Source: Anthonomus grandis grandis
Lineage: Eukaryota > Arthropoda > Insecta > Coleoptera > Curculionidae
Length of the DNA stretch: 64,000 bases
Reading direction: 5' to 3'
NCBI RefSeq assembly: GCF_022605725.1
Contig: NC_065550.1
Span: forward strand, 4,650,001 to 4,714,000
Part shown: piece after piece, positions 37,001-49,000 of the stretch
Numbering within the stretch: the stretch's first letter is position 1
How the letters are laid out: each line of letters begins with the position of its first letter
Notes under the pieces: generated by a model
Told to the model about the DNA's origin: nothing
What the model saw: only the letters and a program-made list of their open reading frames with translations
Databases searched by the model: none
Made by a program: the position numbers and the translations under genes

Positions 37001-40000
37001 TTACTCAAGACCAGATTTCTCACAAAATATTGGAGCTATGAACTTGCTTTCATTTATTTTAGAAAATAATCTTGGCGAAACATTTGCCGAAACAATAAAA
37101 TTATTAAATATCATTGTGACGAACCCAATGATAACTGCGGAGGCCGAGCGCAATTTTTCCACCCTTAAGCGAATAAAAACCTTCCTGCGAAGTACTACGC
37201 TTAATGAAAGACTTAATGCTTTAACCATGATGTCCATCAATAGAAATTTAGTGATGGAAATAAACAATTTTGACGAAAAAGTAATGGAAAGATTTATAAA
37301 TATGAAAGGCCGTCGAGCAGATTTTACTTTTAAGAAGTAGCTTAAGTACCTATTGAACATTTATTAATAAGTATAATTTTTATTCATATTTGGTTGAGGT
37401 ACTGCCGGACATTTATTTGGTAGTGGGGTGGTGCTCCATCTTGTTGAACCCATTTCATATTCGCTGGAACTTGTGGGTTTCCTGGATCAGGATACAAGTT
37501 GACCAACGTTGGCACTACATTATTTTAAAGCAATTCTAAATAATTATCGCCATTCAAATTGCCCTCAATAAAAAAGGGACCTATGATCTGATCTTCAATA
37601 ATTCCTGCCCACACGTTAACCTTTTCAGGGTATTGAGTATTGTCTTTTCTCGTCCAGCGAGGATTTTCCCTGGACCAATAGCGGCAATTTTGACGATTGG
37701 CATGACCGTGAAGAGTAAAGGTGCACTCATCAGAAAACATAACATGTTCCAATTGAATCGGTGAGTTCGAAAACCGTACAAGTCCAAAATTTGACATTTG
37801 TAAGTAAGATAGCCATTTTGTTTAAAATTTGTCTTTTCATCGATTGAGCTTAAAAACCGTACTAGATACTTAGTCGTTAACGTAGCACGGCTGCTAGTCA
37901 GGAGAAAAACCGTACATGTCCATGTCGTACGGTTTTTCATCTCAAGAATAAAAAGTTGCTTATTTGCACGCACAGCGTTCACTGTGTGTGTATGTTTATC
38001 ATAAAAAATAGCTTAGTAGCAGCGTTTTATTAACAATTTAAAGTAAAATTATGTCATCCAGTGATAATGAAGAAGTTAGTAAAACTAGTAGGCCAGCAGA
38101 AAAAGGAAAAGGAATGTTGATAGTTGAAAATATAATGCAATAAAAACAGCACCTTTGCAAGGTCAGGCCTATGTTTCTAAGACGGGTAAACATGTCAATG
38201 CAAAGACTGTAGGCCCTGCGTGTAGGTAAGTTAATAAGTTTAACACTTTGTCTAGCAGCAATTCGGAAGAACGCATTATACGTATATCGTTTGATACCCT
38301 AGTGGACTTAATTTTTTTAAATCTTAATTTATTTATTTATTTTTATTCTTTTATTTTTTTTTTTTTGAACAAATAAATATTTTTGTATAGGAATTTGGGT
38401 TAGTATGGTTAGTTTTTTTAACGCATAATAAGTACACTCAATGTACTTATAATGCGCTTACACCCGAAGTACTGCTAGTCAGGAGAGGATAAGTCAGGCT
38501 AGTAAATTTTAGCAACAAGTTGGGTTTAAATCAAAATGGCTGTTTTATTTTTTAGTTGTATAAAGAAATGCATGGAACAGTTTACTGAGGAAGAAAGAAA
38601 AAGTGTGTTAACTAATCTACTCAGCCGTACGACAAAAAATGAACAAGATACTTATTTACAAGGACTAATGGAAGCTAAACAAATGTGAAGAAGTGCGGAA
38701 AACAAACAAGAAAGAAAATCAAACTTTTCGTACTTTGTCGTAAAAGGCTCAAATAGAATTTCCGTATGCAAACAGGCATTTATAAGTCTTCACGCCATAT
38801 CGCACTGGCAAGTTCAGCGCCTGAACACCCTACTTTTGGCAGGTAAATCACCAAACGATCTTAGAGGTAGGCATAATAATAGACCTCGTACATTATGCGA
38901 TGAATGGACTCAAAAAATTAAAGAGCACATTCAGGCGTTTCCGGTCAAAGTTTCACATTATTCCTCCAAAACCGTACGTTATTTAGATGCATCTTTGACT
39001 GTAAAGAAAATGCATAGCCTTTTTGTCGAAAAATATCCAGAGTTGGAAAACTTAGTTAAATACGAATTCTATTTAAAGTATTTCAACGAAAACTTCAATT
39101 TGAAGTTCGGAAGATCCCAGGTTGATGTATGTTCGGAATGCGAAAGACATGGAACGAGGCTTAAAGATGTTAACCTTAACGATAACGCAAAGAGAGTGGT
39201 TGCAGCTGAACTAATAGTTCATAAAAGGCGGGCGAAAAATTTTTATAACAAAATTAAAGAAGTGCAAACCCTTTGTACTCAATGACCAGAAGTGATGGGA
39301 CTAGCCTTTGATTATATGCAAAACATGCCACTCCCGCATATTCCGGTTCAGGAAATATTTTATTTTAGGCAGCTCTGGGTATTCGCATTCCAAATTCACA
39401 ACCTTAAGGATAATACTGGCCATTTTTATACTTACCATGAAGGTCAAGGTCAAAAGGAACCTAATGAAGTGTGTACATTTCTTAATGATTACATAATGAA
39501 ACATATACCCCTTGAAATCACTGAACTGCATTTATTTTCCGATGGATTTGCAGGGCAGAACCGAAACCAAACAATGGTTCGTTTCCTCTTAGCATTACAG
39601 ACAACCAAGAGATTTAACAAAATTTATCATTATTAAAGTAAGAGGCCATTCGTTTTTGCCGTGTAACCGGTTTTGGCTGTGTAAAACGGAATTTTAAAAA
39701 ACATGATCGAATTTACACTCCAGAAGAATATGAGGGCTTAATATTGACCTCCAGGAACAAGCAGCCATTTACTGTGAAGCAGATCCGATACACTGATATT
39801 ACTAATTTTAAGAACTGGTGGCCTGATTACTATAAAAAAACATGTAGTACTCGAGGTACCGGTGCTAAGAAGGAACGTTTGCTGTGTCAAACTATAGGCA
39901 GTTCCTGTATGAAAGTTCAAATCCAGGATATGTTAAAACGTGGGAATATATAGATGGTTTACACTCCCAAACTTTAAAATTGCTAAAAGAACATCAGAAC

Positions 40001-43000
40001 AGCCCACCTCTGGCCAATAATAAGGCATATAATGAACCTGTTCCGATTAATGAAAAAAAAAATTCTGGACATCAAGAAAGTAATGACTTATACCCAAGAT
40101 GAAGCATTGGAATTTTATTACCACAACACTTCATGGAAAACTACAAACGCTGAAAATGATGATTAAAATGATTGAGATATTAGTTTTCAAGTTGTATTTT
40201 TCCTCTGTATTGAATAAATATATAAAAAATCAATAAATGTTTACCTATATCTTTTTATATACAGAATTGAGTTCAAAAACCGTACAAGTCCGTCCCCCCT
40301 TTTGATCTGTCATTGGTAGTTCATTTTTTTTTCTGAAAAACTACCCTTAAAAACACATTGCCAACCGTGAGATCTACAACTTTTCTATGCATGCCGATAG
40401 TCTACGCTAAGTAGTTTTAGCTTTAAAAGGTTTTTATTGATTTTCTCGAAACGCGGATTCTGGACATGTATGGTTTTCGAACTTACCGATTCAATTGGAT
40501 CACATTACTGTCTAACATTGCCATCATTTGTTTACAAAAATACATTCTCCTGTCAAAATCGTCTTCCGTGAGCTCCTGGGTGGGTATAATTTTATAGGGA
40601 TGCATTTCGTTTTCTTTTAATATTCTAATAACTGATGAATAGCTAGACATATCCTCAAACCACAATTAATTGTTTATAATACATTATAAAATGCTTAGCT
40701 TAGGACTATTTTTATATTTAAGAAATCGCTTGTAATATATCGTTAGCATTAATATTGTGTCAAAGCTTCGGCTAATACCGTTGCTGTTCATATTTCTGTT
40801 CACCTAGTTTTAAGGCCCTTTTGTATCAATAAATGTTTTTTAAAAGTCCGTTCGTCGATATCTGAATTTAACTGGCGCTGCGAACAGGATATTGCAATTT
40901 TACCCTTTATTGGTTTACCGTTGTGTAAAAGTGATTGTCAAATCTTAGTGTACTATCCATCAAGAATCTGAAGACATCGACCAACCCCAAGTACCGCAAC
41001 CCTTGGTACTGCGACCCTTTTGGAGAAGACCAAGCCGAGAAACTGCTAAGCCGCCTACCGTGTTGTCAGGGACCTAGCTGATCCAAGTGCTGCCTTCCCA
41101 AACATCTCATCTGGACCAGAACGATTCAAGCCACGCCTTTATAGGGACTCTTTTGGTTGTGAACCTCTACTGTGCAAGCTCTATGGGTCATCCCTTGATT
41201 GTACTCCACCTGATCCCGACCCTGATCCTGGCCCTACTCAATCAAACGAGCCCTTGCCAAGCACTTCAGGTGCACAAACTCCACAATAATGGATATTATA
41301 TAGAAGAAGTTGCTTCCTCTTTAGTAATAAGTCTATATCATACTACATATATACCCTTTAATATAAGAAGCCTTAAGTATTCGTTATCCCAATTATTTAC
41401 CAATTTATTAATTATGCAACCCTCTGTAAATAATCCAAATAGTATTTTAATTAAATCACAATTTTATTTGACTTCTAAAGCATTAAATGATACATATGAC
41501 ACTTTCGCAAAGTTAAATGTATTTGACGAAAATAACTTAAATATTATGCAAAATCGAAAAAAACGAGGTTTAATAAACTACCTAGGAAGTGGTATCAAGT
41601 TCATTACAGGAAACTTAGATAACAATGACCTAGAGGTTATTACCCAGAATTTGCTAATATTGAAATTTAATCAGCTTGAGTCTATGCACAAAATCAACGA
41701 CCTTAGTTCATTCGCAGGAAATATAATGCAAGAGTTTAAAAATAATATTCACACGATTAACGAGAACTCGAAAAACATACGTAATGAAATTTCTAAATCA
41801 AATACCCAGTCTAATTTAATGTTAAATCTGCAAAGTCAATATATTCAGATTACCAACTTAAATCAATTTTTAGAAAAAATATTACGTATTTTATCTTTTG
41901 GACACCTAGAAACTTTAAATCTCGAAATTTTAACATTAAAACAAATTAATGAAATATGGCAATACTTGAAAGTTCACTATCCTAAAAATGCACTATAGCC
42001 AATTAAGCATTTATCGGAATTAACCTTAATCTGTAAAACCGGCCTTTTAATTTTAAATGAAATGGCAATTCTAGCAATTAAGATACCCATATTTGAACAA
42101 AATTTATGTAATTTAGAATTAGTTTATCCTGTGCCAAATAATGAATCAAAATTAATTATAAGCCCTAGTAAATACTATTGCAACGAACTATGGTATAGCC
42201 AATGCGAAGAAGTCAACTCACAATGGATCTGCTCTGGACCAATTGCCAATGGATGTATTTTACCCAAAAATTGTCAGTATGCCACTGTTCTAAACAATTT
42301 TAAGGTACATACCTTAACTTATAGGAATGCACTCCTATTTTGTACAAAAAGCCCTGAAACAATTTATGAAGATTGCTTCCAGTTTCAGAAGATTATACTC
42401 CAAGACTGCAACCTTCTTCAAAGTCAATGTGACGTAATAATTAATCAACACAAATACTCATTAGCCATCAACAATATTTCAGTCATAATTCCAAAAATTG
42501 TAAAAGTCCCAAACACCAATAATTCAATCAATCTAGAAATTATACATCTTCAAGATCCTAAGAAAATCCAAGAAGATATCATCAAACCAATACATTTCCA
42601 TGACCTAGCACAACATGTTCCAATGCACAATTATGTTCTTACGACAATATCAATCATCCTTTTATGCTGCTTAGCATTGATCATTTACCATTGGCAAAAA
42701 CAAGGAAGAAAGAAGGCCATTCCTTTGAGAATCCTGCAGAGACTTGTCAACGAGGACGTTGACAGAACTGAGGGTGGAGGAGACATATCCTCAAACCACA
42801 ATTAATTGTTTATAATACATTATGAAATGATTAGCTTAGGACTATTTTTATATTTAAGAAATCGCTTGTAATAAATATATCGTTAGCATTAATATTGTAT
42901 CAAAGCCTCGGCTAATACCGTTGCTGTTCATATTTCTGTTCACCTAGTTTTAAGGCCCTTTTGTACTTTTGTATCAATAAATGTTTTTTAAAAGTCCGTT

Positions 43001-46000
43001 CGTCGATATCTGAATTTATTATATTTATTTATATGTGGGTGTTCCTCAAACTCAAGCATAACAGCCAATTAGGTATCCTCACTTATTGCATTGGCAGCTT
43101 CTTTTTTTATCTGCCTAACATGGCCCAGCTCACGGAATTGCTTTTCTATTTATACTAATTGTCCCTTGGGTTAAAGGCGGCAAATTTGGAAATTTTTCGT
43201 GAAATAAGCGAGCTACTTCCATTTGCGTTCGTGTATTATCTCCATAGCCAGTCATCTGTAGAATTGTTATTTTGTGAATCATTTTTCTGGCTGTAGTTAA
43301 TGAAATTCAAACGACTATAGCACTGACGACTACTTCTGATATGCAACATGAGCCAACATTAAGTCACAGTAAGTAAACAGTAATTTTTAGTTTTTTTTTA
43401 TTCTCATATCAATAAAAAGGAATGCTGAAATAGTTTTTGCTTGCTTTATCATTACCAAGACCTAAATGGGCAAGAAGTATTAGGTGAGTTGTAGAGAATC
43501 TTGAAAAACAAATATTTTTTTTTCTAAATGTTATTTTTTGAATTTAATTAATATTTCCGAAACAGTCAAAGATAGCTATAGAACGTTGTATACAAAATAT
43601 GTCTAAAATGATCTGAGGAATCTAAAAATTAATTAACATACAGGGTGTTATGTTTAAACTAAGCAAGTTGGTATCGACCACCGTTATCTGATACTCCCTG
43701 TATATAAAGTTTTTATGAAAAAAAATACGCAACTATAAAAACCAATCGACGTGTTCAAGCCTTTTTTCCAACACGCTCCCATCTATTTATTAGCTATGTA
43801 ATTTATTTCATTTGGCTGACACACACTGTATATATTATGTTATATTATATGTACTATATCTATATTAAATATATAGACTAAGAATATATGTACTACTTAT
43901 ATCAACTTTTTTCAAATATTTTTGCTTATAATGTCTATTATTAAGACTATTAAATATTGATATTTAAAAAAAATGTCTAATCGTTGATCATAATTAACAA
44001 AATAAAATAAATCTTAAACTTACCTTCTTTCTGGTTATATTCTTCCCAGGCGGCATTTTTCTCCTGTTCATCTAACTCCTCTTCTGGCCTATTGGCGAGC
44101 AAATCCTGATGCTCGTGCCACTTATATACGAACTGATGTTTAAGCACCAAATTTGCTAAGACCTACATTTAGCAAATAATTTCATTAAATAATTTATCGC
44201 AAATATGAATGCTATTTTTTTACCCTATCCTCGGGTACGTTCGGCATAGGCCGGTCTTTCTGAATAGTCGGCCTGGCCGCATAAAATTCTTGAATATCAG
44301 CGGCATTATAGTGGCGCGTGATTTGATGTTTATCAACGACCCTGTGCGCTACTGCTAATTTGGTCACGCCTCTTTGGTAAATTTTTTCTTCTACAGTATC
44401 CTATAAAATGCAGAATATAGCAGGTAAATCATTTATATTAGTATGATATACAGGGAGTTTGGTTTATCGACGTATATTTAAAAAGGACAGAATTTAGGAA
44501 AGTCTGAATATATTTTCAGTGGTTTATGGTTAACCACATTGTATTAAACCACATTAGGGAATCCAATTCCGCAATACAGGATCATACCGCAAATGCGGGA
44601 TCCCTCCAAGTTTCTGCGGGATCAACATTGCAGGATCAACATTGCGGGATCAACAGTGCAGGATCTGAGCGAATCAATATTAACTAATAATCGCTAAAAT
44701 GAGTGTCAGAGTGGTTTATAAACAGAATAAAGGCTCAAGTTTAGTTTGGAAACATTTCTTAAAATTTGAAGATGGTTTTACAGCTAAATGTAAGTTATGC
44801 CCAAGCATTATTAAAATCTCTGCTCGTTCTACCAGAGGTCTTCACAACCACTTACAAACGTAGCATAATATGAATTTAAAATCCAAGAATAACAGCGAGA
44901 GTGATGTTATTGACATTGACATTGATAGTGCCAGTACTGCCAGTAGCTCGAAGAGTTCGTTTACTAGTTCTACCCTTATTTCTAAGCGCTCAGGCTCAGA
45001 TGACATTAGTTCTTCTATGCTACCTAAGAAAATACAAATCACGGAATATTTTCAATCTCAGAAAAATGTGTCGATGGAAGAAAGAGTGTCCCGAATGGTA
45101 GCTAAATATGGTATACCGTTTGGAAAGTTTATATCAAATCGATCGATATGCGCCAACTATTTGAATCAGAGGGCCACAAATTGCCTTCTTCTGCCGGTAC
45201 GGTGCAAGGTATGGTAATGGCCTACGGAGAATCAATTAAAAAGAAAACTATGGAAGAACTCGAGGCTCTAAAAAAATCCAAACAGCGATTCACAATAACA
45301 TTTGATGAGTGGTCATCCTTAAGAAATCGGCGCTATTTAAATCTCAATCTGCATGCTTATAACGCTGGATCCGTTAGTCTTTGGAACTTAGGACTAGTGA
45401 GAATCCTCGGTAGCTTTCCTGCCAAATCATGTGTAAGAGAAATTGAAAAAAAAACTGAAGGAGTTCGGCATCCACCTTGAACGAGATATTGTCGCAGCAA
45501 CGACAGATGGTGCTGCAGTCATGAAGAAAGTGGGCAGATTGTTATCAGTATATCATCAACTTTGCTATGCTCATGGACTGCAGCTAGCTGTTTGCGACGT
45601 ACTTTACAAAAAAACACATCAAGAGGAAGAATATCTACAAGAAAATAGTGGATCAGATTTAACTTGTAGTAGCAAGCCTGACAACAGTGACAGCGAGGAT
45701 GAAGAACAGTGCTACTTCCTTTCCGTAGATCAAGAATTTCCAGAGGTAGATTTACTACCAAGTTACAGGTAAAAAAAACTATTTCTCAACTTAAAATAAA
45801 CTTAAATAATATATTTGTTTCAGGACGCTGATTCAGAAAGTACGACAAATTGTAAAATATTTTAGTTCAAAATCTCCCATAAGAAATGACTTATTACAAA
45901 ATTATATTAAAGGAAAAGAGAATTGGAAATGGCAGAGAATTGCAAATGGTCAAAGATTGTAAAACACGTTGGAGCAGCCTTGCAGCAATGATTTCAAGGT

Positions 46001-49000
46001 TCAACCTCGTCAGAGAGTGTTTATTTAAAGCTCTTATTGATCTTAAAATTACATTATCTTCATATTCATTTACTGAGGATTTTTTTTTCAAGTACTTTAT
46101 TGTCGAAAATTTGGTACATGTACACGAATTTTTTTCAGCTTCAGAAAATAAATACAATCAAATCAGATTTTACAAAACAAATATAAAAAATTTATACAAC
46201 ATATAAAATGCCTAAAAAAAAAATGCAAGAGAAAAATGTTACAAACACAATCTTTACAAAACAAAATATATGCATGTAGACAAAGGTAGCAGAGATAAAG
46301 GGACACATAAAGGTATGTTCAAAATTAAAATTAACAGATTAAAAGCTTAGCATCTACTACACAACATCATCAGCCTTAAAAAAGTCTTGAATCGAATAAA
46401 AGGCTTTTAGAAGCAAATATGACTTCAGTTTACAACGAAACTGGCGCAAAGACTGAACACTTCTTAATTCCACGCTAATGTGATTATAAATCATTAAACC
46501 GCGATATATAAATGAATCTTTGATAGATGTAAAATGAGGAATAGGAAGGGGAATATTATTAATCTGTCTGGTAGGATAACTGTAATGTCGGATTGGAAAA
46601 CTGTTCTTATTTTTGAATATTAAACATGCAGTTTCCAAACTAAATAATGATGGTAGGTAGGTTCTGACAGCCCTCTTTTGCAGCACAAAAACAGACTGAA
46701 ACAGATAATTTGAACATGCACCCCAAAATGGAAGAGCATACCTTAAATGCGACTCGAACAAAGCAAAGTACACATCACGAGCAACATCTCTCCCCAGTTC
46801 ATGAACGGTTGCCCTAACAGAGAAGCAGCTAGAAGCAAGTTTTTTATTTAACTTTATTATATGGTCAGAAAACTTTAAATCTTTATCAATGACTAAACCA
46901 AGAAATGCAGAATTGTCTACCATGTCCAATGCGTTCTCACCAAAATCAAGACTTGAAAATTGAAACCAATAATATAGGACTTTGACATATTTAAGCAAAG
47001 TTGATTGGAATCACACCATTGCTTTAATTTCAGAAGATCGGCTGCAACATCTCTAACAAGCTGCTTGGGATCTTTATTCGACCATAAAACCGTTGTGCCG
47101 TCAGCAAACAATGTAAAATGTCCACATATGCTAAGAGTAATAAGATCATTAATGTATACAAGAAATAGAAGGGGACCAAGAACTGACCCCTGTGGAACAC
47201 CACAATCCACAGACTGCTCGCGACTAGACAAATAGCACTCAAACCACTTCAGTGCAACACCCCTAACTTCATAAGCAGAAAGCTTCTGAAGCAGTATCCT
47301 ATGACTCACACAATCAAAAGCTTTGGACAAGTCACAAAACACCGCCGCAGTCGCATCGCAGAGGATGAATATAATACGTTGACAGATATTGAACGTGCAT
47401 TAGAACGAGTGAAGCTGGCTGTAAGCGTTTTGTGCCGCGAAGATGCAATACTAGTTACTGCTGAAACTACACTGCGATTCATGAACAGCAAATTGGAAAG
47501 TCATCATAATTCTGCATTGAGTAAAGAAATGGCTAAAGCTTTACGTTCTAGGATAAAAGAGCGCCGTTCATCACTGACAAGTATGTTACTGTATTTGGAA
47601 AATCCAGGCAAATATCTAGAATTTCTGGAACAACAGTCAGCATCTACCAACGGTCAAGAAGATACATTTTTACTTCATAGCAAATGAAGACTACGAACAG
47701 AAATAAAGAGTTTGATTGAGAGGCTGCAAATAGAGAAGTCTTTAGAAGGCCAAACCGAAGCCCAGACCACTTATGTTGAGGTTGTTGAGGAGGATGAAGA
47801 GCATAATATACCTTTATCTAATCTAACAACAAGACGTGAACTATCGGCATTAATTTTAGAAGAAGAATTGAATCGTAGTCTTCGTACTGCCTGGGTATCA
47901 GAATCAAAGGCTTCTCCTATGACTGCACGAGCACGAGTAACACTTGACCAGTTACTAAAACATGAAATGACCCTGTTTAAATGCGGAGGGAATAGGGGTA
48001 TATACTTGGAAGCTGTTTACAACTGTGTAAAGTCTATTCCGCCGAAAAGTGTCGAAGCTGAGCATGCGTTTTCAGCTGCAGGATATATTTGCAATAAACT
48101 AAGATCAAACTTAAAAGATGATACCTTGGATATGTTATCTTTTCTCCGAAAATACTTCCAAAGTCAATGTGACAAGTGACAAGTGACCTTTAAACTAAGT
48201 AATTGAACCACTAACTAATCTATTTTGTATATGAAAAAAACACTTTTTTGCATCTACCATAGTTTGTTTATAATTGCATAAGACATAAGACCTTTTCTTA
48301 GCAATTAGCATGTTTAATAGGTTTATTGCAAAAAGTTATATATATATTGTTAACAATCCCGCATTCTTGCGGATCCGCGGGATCGATGATTTTTATCCCG
48401 CAGGTTTGCGGGATTGAAGTTTTGGTGCGGGATTGAATTCCCTAATCCACATGGTGGACAAGACTGAAAGAATTCGAATGGTTTTTATTTATGGGTCTGC
48501 GCTAACAGGAAGTCCTCATGAATCTGTTTGGAAAGTACTAAAATGATATTATTTTCATCCCTGCAAAATGCAAATACTTCAGGAATTGTGTGAAGACGAT
48601 CCGCATCAAAGAATTCAATTTTGTGAGGAAATGAAAAGTTGAAGATTACTTCTGAGTTGTTTAAAAATATTGGTTTTACCGACGAATGTACTTTTTTTTT
48701 AAATGGTTCTGTTAATAAACGTAACTGTAGGTACTGATGACACGAAAACCTGCATGTTTCCAGAGAACACAAACAGTACCCAGAAAAAATAAATGTATAG
48801 ACGAGTATATTGGGTGATACTAGACAATTTTCGAAGACGCATATGTTTTGACCCTTAACATAGACATAAACGTTATCTTAGCCGCTGTTTGACAGCTCCC
48901 CAAAAAGTGTTTCCGAAATAGGTGACACGTTTACAGCTAACCTAGCATAAAGTATTATTATAACGAAAGCAAAAAGCATTATTTCCAAGAAATTCGTTTT

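Larger units (their letters stand above)
33467..37384 (+). mobile_element. hAT remnant (TTF-finger/ZMYM1-like branch), containing P-element DNA
   Basis: The left terminus cattggcggcttgctaatag with a run of gggcgc/gcgcccc is typical of this hAT branch. The right terminus is absent: mariner C resumes at 37385 right after the transposase 3' region. The hAT 3' end was therefore deleted together with about 200 bp of mariner. No target duplication can be read. GC-rich promoter-like sequence at 36130-36500. Confidence 0.6.
40647..43018 (+). mobile_element. Env-only errantivirus (endogenous gypsy-type provirus)
   Basis: 5' LTR 40647-40870 and 3' LTR 42783-43018 differ by four substitutions plus two small insertions in the 3' copy. 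A primer-binding-site-like TGGCGCTGCGAACAGGA starts at 40873, and a purine tract ends at 42782. Only env lies between. There is no gag, protease, RT or integrase. It is inserted in mariner C transposase DNA. A clear target duplication was not found. Confidence 0.88.
33360..43290 (-). pseudogene. Mariner C transposase in four collinear pieces
   Basis: Piece 1 (about 43290-43019): MTGYGDNTRTQMEVARLFHE and LPPLTQGTISKIEKQFRELG, the N-terminal helix-turn-helix. Piece 2 (40646-40497): YSSVIRILKENEMHPYKI and TEDDFDRRMYFCKQ. Piece 3 (37754-37385): MFSDECTFTLHG (first Asp), NVWAGIIEDQIIGPFF, and WVQQDGAPPHYQINVRQYL (second Asp). Piece 4 (33466-33360): ITPEMLSNVRRNF and a Cys-containing tail. Pieces 2 and 3 join seamlessly at NVIQL-EHVMF once the insert and one AATT are removed. 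About 70 residues with the third acid are missing between pieces 3 and 4. Confidence 0.85.
33043..43828 (-). mobile_element. Mariner C: 10.8-kb nest hosting three further insertions
   Basis: The left end cagtgtgtgtcaaccaaatg at 33043 and its inverted partner ending at 43828 are both next to TA. The TIRs extend about 280 bp (33043-33325, 43546-43828), with shared cacgtcgattggtttttat and gatctgaggaatctaaaaat-type blocks. The transposase pieces lie in correct minus-strand order between them, separated by foreign DNA at 33467-37384, 37755-40492 and 40647-43018. The element minus inserts would be about 1.8 kb. Confidence 0.88.
44555..48444 (+). mobile_element. hAT element with GCGGGAT-rich termini, inserted at the mariner D start codon
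   Basis: Terminal repeat tagggaatccaattccgcaa at 44555 matches inverted ggattgaattccctaat-type sequence ending at 48444. Both ends have several copies of the pentamer core of gcgggatcaac/atcccgca. Flanks AACCACAT (44547-44554) and ATCCACAT (48445-48452) agree at 7 of 8 bases. It contains a LINE on the opposite strand. Confidence 0.88.
44451..48830 (+). mobile_element. Mariner D remnant split by a hAT
   Basis: Begins cagggagtttggtttatcga after TA (44449-44450). Its coding start is reached only after the hAT insertion: ATG at 48451 reads MVDKTERIRMVFIYGSA. No right TIR is found. The element fades near 48800. Confidence 0.65.
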
